In this document: piece after piece, positions 27,926 to 34,265 of the stretch
Layout of the letters: every line of letters starts with the position of its first letter
Numbering within the stretch: the stretch's first letter is position 1
NCBI RefSeq assembly: GCF_003387475.1
Contig: NZ_QUNO01000041.1
Coordinates: 1-34,265, forward strand
Length of the DNA stretch: 34,265 nt
DNA from: Kutzneria buriramensis
GTDB lineage: Bacteria > Actinomycetota > Actinomycetes > Mycobacteriales > Pseudonocardiaceae
Reading direction: 5' to 3'
Position numbers and translations under genes: made by a program
Notes under the pieces: model-generated
What the model was told of the DNA's origin: nothing
Databases searched by the model: none
Seen by the model: the letters and a program-made list of their open reading frames with translations, nothing else

Positions 27926-28210
27926 ATGAACCGTGTTGAGGCCGCCGTGGCCGTGGTCGTTGCCGAGGCGCCGGAGCAGCCGCTCCAGTTCGTCACCGAC
28001 GTGCCGCCGCTGTTGTGTGGCGCGGTCGAGGTGGCGGCGGTGGGATTTGCCCAGATTGCTGCAGTCAACAAGACCTTCGGCCTGTTCAAGCACGTGTTCG
28101 GCACGAGCCACGCCGAGGAGGGCGCCCCGGTGAGCGGCACTGACCAACGGGCGACCTTCGCTGACCTGTCGGTCGCTGCGCTGAGCCAGGCGCGTTCTGA
28201 CCTGGACTGA
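27926..28210 (+). CDS. Small hypothetical protein carried between ISL3 copies, 94 aa
   Basis: A strong ribosome binding site (GGGAGGT, seven bases before ATG) and an uninterrupted 94-residue frame make this the only intact gene in the ISL3 composite. The N-terminus MNRVEAAVAVVVAEAPEQPL is followed by a hydrophobic, Ala/Val-rich middle (PPLLCGAVEVAAVGFAQIAA) with one cysteine, then NKTFGLFKHVFGTSHAEEG and an acidic tail. There is no signal-peptidase site. The layout (charged ends, hydrophobic centre, small size) would suit a membrane-active or modified peptide, but no leader or modification genes are nearby. Family not recognised. Confidence 0.6.
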   Translation: MNRVEAAVAVVVAEAPEQPLQFVTDVPPLLCGAVEVAAVGFAQIAAVNKTFGLFKHVFGTSHAEEGAPVSGTDQRATFADLSVAALSQARSDLD

Positions 28211-28226
28211 GTTCACTCCGGTCAGA

Positions 28227-28266
28227 CTGGTGTCCATGACTGCCTGATGGTGGCCGTGGACACCAG
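28227..28266. terminator. Possible terminator hairpin after the small gene
   Basis: CTGGTGTCCA / TGGACACCAG, perfect 10-bp stem with a 20-base loop, 16 bases after the stop of the 94-aa gene and just before the end of the minus-strand fragment at 28290. No T-run; a bidirectional terminator is possible. Confidence 0.4.
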
Positions 28267-28289
28267 CGGCCTGCCGAGGCCCGAACGGC

Positions 28290-28424
28290 TCAGCGCGTGC
28301 GCAGGTGGCGGAGCAACGCCACCCCGGCGGCGATCACCGGAACCGGAATCGCCACGGCGAGCATGGCGGCCTTCACCCCGGCCGAGGGCGCCGCGCCAAG
28401 CGCGATGGCGACGTCGGCGGCGTC
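28290..28424 (-). pseudogene. Membrane-protein C-terminal fragment
   Basis: Minus-strand reading SDAADVAIALGAAPSAGVKA, then AMLAVAIPVPVIAAGVALLR and HLRTR with a stop. One hydrophobic helix and a basic end identify a membrane-protein C-terminus. The upstream part is replaced by ISL3 copy 2 at about 28425. Family not identified. Confidence 0.45.
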
Positions 28425-28429
28425 GCTGC

Positions 28430-29041
28430 ATGTCGGCCTGCTACCAGGCCACTATGCGCCAGGCACTGCCTGCGGCGACGATCGTGGTCGATCACTTTCA
28501 TGTGGTGCAGCTGGCCAACAAGGCACCGTGCGAGGTGCGGCGGCGGCTGACCTTCCAGAACCGCGGCCGCCGGGGCCACAAGACCGACCCGGAATGGATC
28601 GCCCGAAACCGCCTGACCCGCAACCGGGAAGATCTCACCGACGAGCAGGTCACCACGATGTGGACCAAACTCGAAGCGGCCAGGCCGATCGGCACCAGCA
28701 TCCTCACCGCCTAGATCGCCAAAGAAGAACTGCGTGGCGTCCTGGCCTGCAACCGCGAGAAGTTCGAGCCGGCCGTGGTGCGCAGGCGCCTGTACAGCTT
28801 CTACACGTGGTGCGCCGACAGCGGCATCACCGAGATCACGCAACTGGCCACCACCATCGAGACCTGGTGGGAGGGCATCGAACCGTTCCTGCGCACCGGC
28901 ACCACCAACGCCGAGAGCGAGGGCATCAACCGCGCCATCAAACTCGCCGCCGCAACGCCTAGGGCTTCCGCAACCCCCAAGAACCAACGCCTACGCACAC
29001 ACAGCGTCACCAACAAAGTCACCGCGCCCGGCCAAGTTTGA
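28430..29041 (+). pseudogene. ISL3-family transposase, C-terminal half (copy 2)
   Basis: MSACYQATMRQALPAATIVV then DHFHVVQLANKAPCEVRRRL (catalytic Asp in VVDHFH), KTDPEWIARNRLTRNREDLT, DEQVTTMWTKLEAARPIGTS and an in-frame TAG at 28712. It continues EELRGVLACNREKF, YSFYTWCADSGITEITQLAT, TIETWWEGIEPFLRTGTTNA, ESEGINRAIKLAA and QRLRTHSVTNKV. It lacks the N-terminal zinc ribbon and first half. Compared with copy 1 it keeps the central region that copy 1 has lost; where both exist they are nearly identical. Confidence 0.85.
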
Positions 29042-29047
29042 AGACCC

Positions 29048-29055
29048 CGCATAAC
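29048..29055. repeat. 8-bp target duplication, right copy (ISL3 composite)
   Basis: CGCATAAC immediately after the outer right inverted repeat, identical to 26954-26961. Confidence 0.85.
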
Positions 29056-29201
29056 TCGAACACACGACCGCATTGCCGTTGGCCATCGGCGTTGGCGGCG
29101 GCCATCCGCGCCTCCCATTCCCGATCGAATCGCGAGCACGTGATGGTCGTGAAGGCGCCGACATTGCGGATGCACATCCGAGCCAGACCGGCTGTCACCA
29201 T
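29048..29201 (-). pseudogene. Unrecognised gene interrupted by the ISL3 composite
   Basis: Minus-strand reading CIRNVGAFTTITCSRFDREW then EARMAAANADGQRQCGRVFE. Removing the composite and one target copy continues the frame as LCAVAGT and a TAG at 26937-26939. The rejoined frame thus ends sensibly, supporting an original small gene that was split. Its start and family are not clear. Confidence 0.4.
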
Positions 29202-29435
29202 CCCCGTCGTCGACGACGCTCTCAGCCTGGATTGCCAGGGCAGCGGTGAAGCAATTCGGGTGTCGGACCACTACCGGCGGACCAGCGCCCACGCGTCCAG
29301 CAACAGGTCCGCCATTCACGGAATTCCATGGTTAACGTTCGAAATTTACTCGTTGGCGAACTTTCTTCCCCAGCCGAGCCGCATGGATGTGATAAACAGC
29401 AAGAAAGCTCAACCGGAAGCCTCAGAGAGTAGACC

Positions 29436-29740
29436 GTGCCCAAAAAAAGTCGCTTGACCACCCTAACGCTCGGCGTGGCGCCGGGTGGACTCTGCGTCAC
29501 GGTCGTCGCGTGGCCGGCCGCGGCCGACGAGAAGCCCCCGACCTCTAGCCGTTGGCACCACCAGCACACCGTCGGCGTCAGTCGCGCCCGGAAACGGAGT
29601 GAGTACGCGGCATTGGCACGGTGCGGTAACGGCGCCTGACACGGGGCTCCGCCGGCCGCGAACGATAATCCCGCGGCTACCACTCAGCCCGCGGCGCGAT
29701 CTGTGTTGCCGGCACGGGCGACCTCGGAGGTACCCGACGG
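29436..29740 (+). pseudogene. Secreted protein, relative of 1421-1731, degenerate mature part
   Basis: A GTG start gives MPKKSRLTTLTLGVAPGGLC then VTVVAWPAAADEKPPTSSRW, an intact signal peptide and cleavage region. Codon-by-codon alignment with 1432-1560 continues through HQHTVGVSRARKRSEYAALA and RCGNGA, but three of the cysteines or their neighbours are changed (TCS to TSS, SCTW to SRAR). A TGA comes at 29637-29639. Nucleotide similarity resumes downstream to about 29740 (GGCACGGGCG region). This copy therefore kept the export signal and lost the mature domain, the opposite of the copy at 1421. Confidence 0.6.
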
Positions 29741-29795
29741 GACTGACAGGCACCTGCACACTAGCGGTCCACCGTCCAACGAAAATGGTGATCAC

Positions 29796-30260
29796 ATGCG
29801 CTTCAGATCGATACTCAGGTCTCTCAGTGTGGCTGCGGTAGCCGCGGCCTTCGGGCTGGTCACATCCAGCGTGGCAATGGCCGTTTCCATCGTTCCCTTT
29901 GATGCCGGAACCAGCACCTGCACGGCCGACACAAGCAAATGCCACCTGTTCCACTTCAAACTCGACGGCCATTCACACACTATCTCAATTACGACGTTCA
30001 ACGACCCCTGCTCGTCCTGGAATACCGCAAACAGCTACAAGGTCACCCGAAAGAACAGCGCAAACTTCTGGCTCGACCCAAACAAGGACAAGTACTTCTT
30101 CGTAAATTTCGATTGGCACGCTGGCAATGACATGAAGAACGACATGGTAACTTACCCGTGCGGCGGAGGTGCGGTTGATTACGCGTTCCCCAACAATCAA
30201 AACCGGTGTTGGTACCTCATGACCCTGAAGACAACAGGCCAAAACTGTAACTGGGGCTAG
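29796..30260 (+). CDS. Secreted cysteine-rich protein, 154 aa
   Basis: MRFRSILRSLSVAAVAAAFG ending TSSVAMA is a good signal peptide; the mature protein of about 125 residues starts VSIVPFDAGTS. It has six cysteines (STCTAD, SKCHLF, NDPCSS, YPCGGG, NRCWYL, QNCNWG), allowing three disulfides, and many aromatic and Asn residues (WLDPNKDKYFFVNFDWHAGN). This looks like a stable extracellular fold, perhaps a binding module or inhibitor; no family is recognised. Its codons are less GC-biased than in the housekeeping-type genes of the window. The ATG at 29796 has no strong Shine-Dalgarno. It lies 55 bases after the decayed secreted gene. Confidence 0.8.
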   Translation: MRFRSILRSLSVAAVAAAFGLVTSSVAMAVSIVPFDAGTSTCTADTSKCHLFHFKLDGHSHTISITTFNDPCSSWNTANSYKVTRKNSANFWLDPNKDKYFFVNFDWHAGNDMKNDMVTYPCGGGAVDYAFPNNQNRCWYLMTLKTTGQNCNWG

Positions 30261-30311
30261 CCAGCCGCTTCCTGGCATTTCAACTCGATAGGCGCCAATA
30301 CAAAGAAAGGC

Positions 30312-30368
30312 GCTCCTGAACTGTAAGGATATGACTCGACGATGATCATGTCTGAACAGTTCAGGAGC
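30312..30368 (+). promoter_or_regulatory. Hairpin sequestering the ribosome binding site of the next ORF
   Basis: GCTCCTGAACTGT (30312-30324) and ACAGTTCAGGAGC (30356-30368) are perfect 13-bp inverted repeats with a 31-base loop. The right arm contains AGGAG (30363-30367), nine bases before the GTG at 30377, so the stem would hide the site. It could instead be a transposon end or a terminator of the gene before. Confidence 0.5.
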
Positions 30369-30376
30369 ACTTTCTG

Positions 30377-30595
30377 GTGATCAACCCTACCAAACGGCTG
30401 CGGCTGTTCTCCGCCGCCAGACTGTCCCGCTATACACACCAAGTGCCGCCTTTCACCGACCCGATCACCGCCGCGCTGGCCCGTCGGCAAGCACAACAGG
30501 TGTCCCTTGAAGTAGCCGCAATGCCCGCACCAGCCGAAACTCTTCCACTTCTCGTCGACCTCGCTGCATACTCCCCCGTGGTCGGCCCGATGTGA
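30377..30595 (+). CDS. Small hypothetical protein, 72 aa
   Basis: GTG start with AGGAG nine bases upstream. The product INPTKRLRLFSAARLSRYTH then QVPPFTDPITAALARRQAQQ is basic in the first half and hydrophobic-acidic later (PLLVDLAAYSPVVGPM). No signal peptide or known motif. Its ribosome binding site is inside a perfect 13-bp stem (30312-30368). It may be a small regulated protein, or an open frame inside IS debris, as it ends five bases before an IS5 fragment on the other strand. Confidence 0.4.
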   Translation: MINPTKRLRLFSAARLSRYTHQVPPFTDPITAALARRQAQQVSLEVAAMPAPAETLPLLVDLAAYSPVVGPM

Positions 30596-30599
30596 CGTT

Positions 30600-30914
30600 C
30601 GAACCGATGCGCTGGCCGCGCGCCGGTGGTCCTGCGAGATCTTCCCTTCATCCGCGCCGGCGTGTGCTTGAGCGGGCGTGGACCGTGTGGTGCGTGGCGT
30701 TGTGGTCTTCTCGCCAGTCCATCAAGTGTCCAGTCGGGTCGTTTGGATGGGGCGTGATCACCTCGGCGTAGTTGGACGTCGCGGTTGCGCCGCCGGCGAC
30801 GACCAGACGGATGCCGGCGTCGACCGCGACTTGTGGTTGGCCCGAGCAGCGGTAGCTCGCACCAGGCTCTGCGAGGCGCACGGGGTACGACAGCTCGGAT
30901 GGGGCGCAGGCCAC
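30600..30914 (-). pseudogene. IS5-family (ISL2-type) transposase fragment
   Basis: Minus-strand reading AEPGASYRCSGQPQVAVDAG, IRLVVAGGATATSNYAEVIT, PHPNDPTGHLMDWREDHNAT, HHTVHAR and, in another frame, KHTPARMKG. It matches ISL2-group transposases (KNYRYSTNHQVVIDADTRLVV..., LPDWK..HN..H..VRARVEHTFARMK.WKIL) with the segment between the first and second catalytic motifs deleted. The N-terminal part is not convincingly present in 30915-31175. Confidence 0.65.
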
Positions 30915-31183
30915 CTACCGCTGGTGCGAGCATCGACAAGCCAGAGATCGACGGCGGCCGTGAGTGGGTGGCTCCGAACCGGCAGAACGCGTCCCTGCGC
31001 GGACAACATCCCACACACACCAGCCGGGTGCGCGTAACCGCTTGGACGGCATGCGTCAGCACGCACATCGTGGCGCGCCGATGGCTCTCGACCCGCTTGC
31101 GCACCGGGCAGGTGTCCATCCCGAGTTGATCCTCACCGGTCCTGGTTGTCACCCTCGACCTTCCAGCGCAAGCTAGTGGCTCG

Positions 31184-32047
31184 TCACGCGACCTTGGTCG
31201 GGTAATGGGTCCAGGACCGGATCGGTGAGTCGGTCGCAAACCCGGTCTTGGGTCGAGCACGGGCGTTGCGCCAGCGGACGTAGGCCGCGATCGCGGCGTT
31301 CTGCTCGACGTGACTGCGGTGATCGGTCCCGTTGAGCGCGAAGTAGCGCAGCGCGGCGAACTCGGCCTCGATCCAGTTCAACCACGAGCCGTAGGCCGGC
31401 AGGAACACCAACTCGACCGCGTTGACCGCGCACCACGCGCGGACCTTCGGGTGGCGATGCGGGGAGAAGTTGTCCGCGATGACGTACAACTTCTCCCCAG
31501 GCCAGCGGGCACGCAGCGCCATGAGCAGAGCAAGGAACTCGCGATGGCGTTTGCGGTCCCGTATCCGGTAGAAGATCTTCCCGGTGGCCAGGTCCAGAGC
31601 GGCCAGCATATGCATCACGCCGTCGTAGCGGTTGTAGGTCGCACGCTGCCGCTGTGGGTTCCCGCTCGGGCGCCAGGCCTTTCCCTTGCGAGGCTGCAAG
31701 TTCAGCGGACCGAACTCGTCCACGCAGACCACGCGGCCGTCGTCGGGTGGACGGTCGTAGAGGTCCAGGATCCGGTGCATCTTGGCGATGAAATCCGGAT
31801 CCGTCGACGCCTTCCACGTGGTCGTGGTCTGCCACGACACGCCGCCGGCGCGCAGGATCCGACGCAGGGTCTCCGTCGAGATGGCCACCACGGTGCCCCG
31901 GTCGAGCAGGTGGGCGCGCAACTTGGCCAGCGACCACGTCGCGAACGCGGTGATGCCCCAGTCGGCGGGGGACGTCCGAGCGATCAAACAGATCCGCTCA
32001 CGGATCTTGTCACCGATCGTCTTCGGTCGTCCCCCGCTCCATTTTGG
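31184..32047 (-). pseudogene. IS630-family transposase, catalytic part
   Basis: Frame from the IS1182 junction: PKWSGGRPKTIGDKIRERIC, TLRRILRAGGVSWQTTTTWK, and a complete DDE domain with VVCVDEFGPLNLQPRKGKAW (D), GEKLYVIADNFSPHRHPKVR (D) and FLPAYGSWLNWIEAEFAALR (E). It ends RSWTHYPTKVA, eight bases from the element end. The N-terminal HTH part lies beyond the IS1182 element at 33819-34053 (minus), so no complete protein is made. A longer upstream reading through the IS1182 end exists but has no biological meaning. Confidence 0.88.
32039..32047. repeat. 9-bp target duplication, left copy (IS1182)
   Basis: CCATTTTGG directly before the IS1182 left repeat; identical to 33810-33818. Confidence 0.85.
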
Positions 32048-33809
32048 ACACCGTTGGCGAATGCGGACGGCGCTACCGCGTCCTAGATGATCATGTTCGT
32101 CACAGAGGACATGATGGTCAGTGGAGGTTGGGGTGTCGTTGCGTCTGCGCAGCTGGGACGTCGTTCCAGACGAAACGGCTCGCGTTGCCCGGATGGTGTT
32201 CCCCGAGGGGTGCCTGGCGATGCGAACGCGGGACGTGCTGGGACCGGTCTTCACCGACACCGACTTCACCGACGCGTTCCCGCGCCGCGGCCAGCCAGGC
32301 CTCTCGCCAGCACTGTTGGCGCTGGTGTCGGTGCTGCAGTTCGCCGAGGGCCTGTCCGATCGCCAGGCCGCCCATGCGGTTCGCGCACGGATCGACTGGA
32401 AGTACGCCCTGGGCCTGGAGTTGGCTGACCAGGGCTTCAACTACTCGGTGCTCAGCGAGTTCCGCACGCGCTTGATCGACGGCGGGATGCAGCGGCGGAT
32501 GCTGGACGCGGTGATCGATGCCGCCAGCCGAGCAGGGCTGCTGACGGCTGGCGGTCGCCAGCGCACCGACTCCACCCATGTGCTGGCGGTGGTGCGGGAC
32601 CTCAACCGGCTGCAATTCGTCACCGAGACGCTGCGCGCCGCGTTGAACGCGCTCGCCGCGGCCGCACCGGACTGGCTGGCCAGCCTGGCCGAGCCGGAGT
32701 GGTTCGACCGCTACAGTGCCCGCTCGGAAGACACCCGGTTCCCAAGCCGGTGGGCAGCCCGGACCGCCCACGCCGACCAGGTCGGCGCCGACGGCATGGT
32801 GGTGCTCTCTGCGGTCGCCACGTCCACAGCACCTGCGTGGTTGCGGGAACTTGCGGCGGTGGAGTTACTGCGCCAGATCTGGGTGCAGCAGTACCACGTC
32901 GTCGACGGACAAATGCGCTGGCGGGACAAGAAAGACTTGCCACCGGCGACAATCCGCTACTGCTCGCCGTATGACCCGCAGGCCCGGACCGGCACCAAAC
33001 GCGTGGCGTCGTGGAACGGCTACAAGGTCCATCTCACCGAGACCTGCGAACCGGACGCCCCGCACCTGATCACACACGTGACCACCACGCCTGCCCAGGT
33101 CCCGGACATGGCCGTCACCGCGACGATCCACACCAGGCTGGCCGAACGGGAACTATTGCCGCAGATGCATCTGGTCGACGCCGGCTACATCGACGCCGAA
33201 CACCTGGTTGATGCGCGGGAGAAGTACGGCATGGAACTGCTGGGACCTGCCAAGCCCGACAGCGCTTGGCAGGTCGGCGTCGAGAACGGGTTCACCCTGG
33301 ACCAGTTCAGCATCGACTGGGAAAGCCAGCGGGCGACCTGTCCTACCGGCATGATCGCGACATCCTGGAACGCCGACCAGTCCCAGGATGGTGTTCCCGT
33401 TGTCCGGGTGCGGTTTCCGGTCTTGGCCTGCCGACCATGCCCGGTCCGTGACCGGTGCACCCGCTCCAGCGCCGGCCGTCGGCTGACCCTGCGACACCGT
33501 GCCCAACATGATGTGCTGCAACAGGCGCGCACGATGCAGCAGACCGAGCAGTGGCAGCAGCGCTACCAGCACCGCGCCGGCGTCGAAGGCACGGTCGCTC
33601 AAGCCGCCCGCAGCTTCGGCCTCCGGCGTTCCCGCTACCACGGCTTGGCCAAGACCGCCTTGCAGCACCTGCTGACCGCGGCCGGGATCAACCTGCACCG
33701 TCTCAACGCGTGGTGGGAGGACACACCTTTCGCTGCCACCCGGACATCACACTTCGCTGCGTTGCGTCCTACCGGTTGATGCCAGTGGGCTGGAGTTCGC
33801 CAACGGTGT
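32048..33809 (+). mobile_element. Complete IS1182-family insertion sequence
   Basis: A 1762-bp element with perfect 14-bp ends ACACCGTTGGCGAA (32048-32061) and TTCGCCAACGGTGT (33796-33809), flanked by CCATTTTGG on both sides. The flank reads as PKW codons of the IS630 transposase on both sides, so the insertion point is exact. If GG/CC are counted in the repeats the duplication would be shorter. Confidence 0.9.
32121..33779 (+). CDS. IS1182-family transposase, apparently intact
   Basis: A 552-aa DDE transposase filling the element. The N-terminal domain has SALLALVSVLQF-like PALLALVSVLQFAEGLSDRQ, RIDWKYALGLELADQGFNYS and VLSEFRTRLIDGG, typical of IS1182/IS1380-like enzymes. The catalytic motifs are GRQRTDSTHVLAVVRDLNRL (D), PQMHLVDAGYIDAEHLVDAR (D) and YQHRAGVEGTVAQAARSFGL (E). 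A zinc-like CRPCPVRDRCTRS lies between the last two, as in relatives. The C-terminus AGINLHRLNAWW is standard. The start is GTG 32121 or a nearby downstream codon (LRLRSWDVVPD). No frameshift is seen, so this is the one element here that could still be active. Confidence 0.92.
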   Translation: MEVGVSLRLRSWDVVPDETARVARMVFPEGCLAMRTRDVLGPVFTDTDFTDAFPRRGQPGLSPALLALVSVLQFAEGLSDRQAAHAVRARIDWKYALGLELADQGFNYSVLSEFRTRLIDGGMQRRMLDAVIDAASRAGLLTAGGRQRTDSTHVLAVVRDLNRLQFVTETLRAALNALAAAAPDWLASLAEPEWFDRYSARSEDTRFPSRWAARTAHADQVGADGMVVLSAVATSTAPAWLRELAAVELLRQIWVQQYHVVDGQMRWRDKKDLPPATIRYCSPYDPQARTGTKRVASWNGYKVHLTETCEPDAPHLITHVTTTPAQVPDMAVTATIHTRLAERELLPQMHLVDAGYIDAEHLVDAREKYGMELLGPAKPDSAWQVGVENGFTLDQFSIDWESQRATCPTGMIATSWNADQSQDGVPVVRVRFPVLACRPCPVRDRCTRSSAGRRLTLRHRAQHDVLQQARTMQQTEQWQQRYQHRAGVEGTVAQAARSFGLRRSRYHGLAKTALQHLLTAAGINLHRLNAWWEDTPFAATRTSHFAALRPTG

Positions 33810-33818
33810 CCATTTTGG
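33810..33818. repeat. 9-bp target duplication, right copy (IS1182)
   Basis: CCATTTTGG directly after the IS1182 right repeat; identical to 32039-32047. Confidence 0.85.
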
Positions 33819-34053
33819 GTCCAGCGCGTCGAACCCCCGCTCGTTGAACCCGTGGATCACATCGCGCACGTAGTCGGCGCTGACCTGCAGCAACGACGTG
33901 ATGTCCCGGACGGCCTGGCCCTGGCCCGACATCAGCACCACAATCGCCCGCCGCAGCTTGACCGGGTCCCTTCGCGGTCCGGGTCACTCGCTGAAGCTTG
34001 CGGCCTTCCTCCATCGACAGCGCCCGGACGAACACCTCGGGTCGACGAGCCAC
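33819..34053 (-). pseudogene. IS630-family transposase, N-terminal part
   Basis: GTG 34053 has GGGAGG upstream. VARRPEVFVRALSMEEGRKL then QRVTRTAK, a +1 frameshift at about 33970 (GAAGGGACC), and VKLRRAIVVLMSGQGQAVRD, ITSLLQVSADYVRDVIHGFN and ERGFDALDPKW. This is the HTH half of the IS630 transposase that continues at 32047. The frameshift is independent of the IS1182 insertion, so the IS630 element may have been dead already. Confidence 0.82.
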
Positions 34054-34190
34054 AACCACCTCCCACAGTCGATCTGTGGGTCCAGGCTGGCCCACCCCCA
34101 GCGAAGATCAATTACCGGGTTAGAGTTCCGAGCCGAGCCACTAGTAGGACTTTGTTACTTCGGGATGGAGTGTGAGATGATCTTGGAGTG

Positions 34191-34265
34191 ATGCCCGCCG
34201 AGTTGGACGCTGTGCGTGACCGCCTGGAGGAGTTCGCCGGTGAGGTGTTCGCGCCGTTCTCGCGG
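34191..34265 (+). CDS. IS701-family transposase, N-terminal start (partial)
   Basis: The last 75 bases open with ATG and read MPAELDAVRDRLEEFAGEVF then APFSR, the characteristic N-terminus of actinobacterial IS701 transposases (PAELDAVRDRLEEFAGEVF.PF.R.DQR). GGAG is very close to the ATG. The gene continues beyond the window, so completeness is unknown. It lies 48 bases after the TA that bounds the IS630 element. Confidence 0.75.
   Translation, partial: MPAELDAVRDRLEEFAGEVFAPFSR

Larger units (their letters stand above)
26962..29047 (+). mobile_element. ISL3-bounded composite element
   Basis: Left inverted repeat 26962-26984 (GGGTCTTC start), inner right repeat 27666-27688 and outer right repeat 29025-29047 (both ending GAAGACCC). 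The left repeat matches the right ones at about 20 of 23 bases. Only the outermost ends are flanked by the identical 8-bp CGCATAAC, the duplication size usual for ISL3. The unit therefore moved, or was assembled, as one: an internally deleted ISL3 copy (26962-27688), about 740 bases of passenger DNA with a small intact gene, and the 3' half of a second ISL3 copy. Confidence 0.75.
31176..34141 (-). mobile_element. IS630-family element interrupted by an IS1182 element
   Basis: Inverted ends GTGGCTCG (31176-31183) and CGAGCCAC (34134-34141) are each flanked by TA (31174-31175; 34142-34143), the target duplication typical of IS630/Tc1. Removing the IS1182 insertion and one 9-bp duplicate leaves about 1.2 kb, a normal IS630 size. 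Confidence 0.85.

Noticed and set aside
31184-32440. IS630 transposase extended upstream to 418 codons
   Set aside because: The first 130 residues come from the inserted IS1182 element read in reverse; the true N-terminus is at 33819-34053.

Overview
The window is a high-GC actinomycete segment. GC-rich third codon positions, an F420/FMN-type PPOX protein, an AnsP-like permease, leaderless promoters and many small Sec-exported proteins fit a soil actinobacterium, perhaps a Pseudonocardiaceae member. That placement is inference. It is an accessory region: a few intact metabolic and transport genes lie between layers of decayed insertion sequences (IS5, ISAs1, IS3, IS110, Tn3, ISL3, IS630, IS1182, IS701) and fossil host genes. 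No tRNA, rRNA or CRISPR array was seen.

Layout. 1-3030: IS5 remnants with matching terminal repeats, a small secreted protein (minus), a secreted-protein gene beheaded by an IS5 end, and a dead ISAs1 transposase. 3035-4675: a quinone oxidoreductase between two scraps of short-chain dehydrogenase (SDR) genes, headed by a clear promoter and operator. 5275-9129: Na+/H+ antiporter, PPOX oxidoreductase, aldo/keto reductase and two small exported proteins, probably one or two transcription units. 9338-11471: FAD aromatic hydroxylase and its MarR regulator. 11540-13361: MmyB-like regulator remnant and an amino-acid permease. 13801-16194: fossils of a LuxR-type ATPase and a 2-hydroxyacid dehydrogenase, a secreted protein with a strong terminator, an IS5 remnant and a truncated secreted protein. 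16332-19067: an IS3 element split by an IS110 element. 19085-21192: SDR, MarR and divergent SDR around a shared operator. 21193-23376: scraps, including IS5 and Tn3 pieces. 23536-26784: large exported S8-like peptidase. 26954-29055: an ISL3-bounded composite with an 8-bp target duplication, carrying a small intact gene. 29436-30595: decayed and intact secreted proteins and a small ORF behind a hairpin that covers its ribosome binding site. 30600-34265: ISL2-type IS5 fragment, IS630 interrupted by IS1182, and the start of an IS701 transposase.

Most interesting content. (1) The 344-base leader of the IS110 element reads as a complete bridge RNA. One stem-loop carries segments matching both halves of the sequence in which the element sits (inside the IS3 transposase). 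A second carries segments matching both ends of the element itself. The inferred core is CT on the transposase strand, as in IS621. (2) The locus at 4590-4675 and the SDR at 20401 share a near-identical operator/promoter with the same spacing, suggesting one MarR protein acts on both. (3) Two relatives of one secreted protein, 28 kb apart, have decayed in complementary ways. (4) Eight small exported proteins or remnants lie among the IS elements.

All identifications come from reading motifs by eye. Apparent single-base frameshifts could be true decay or sequencing error.
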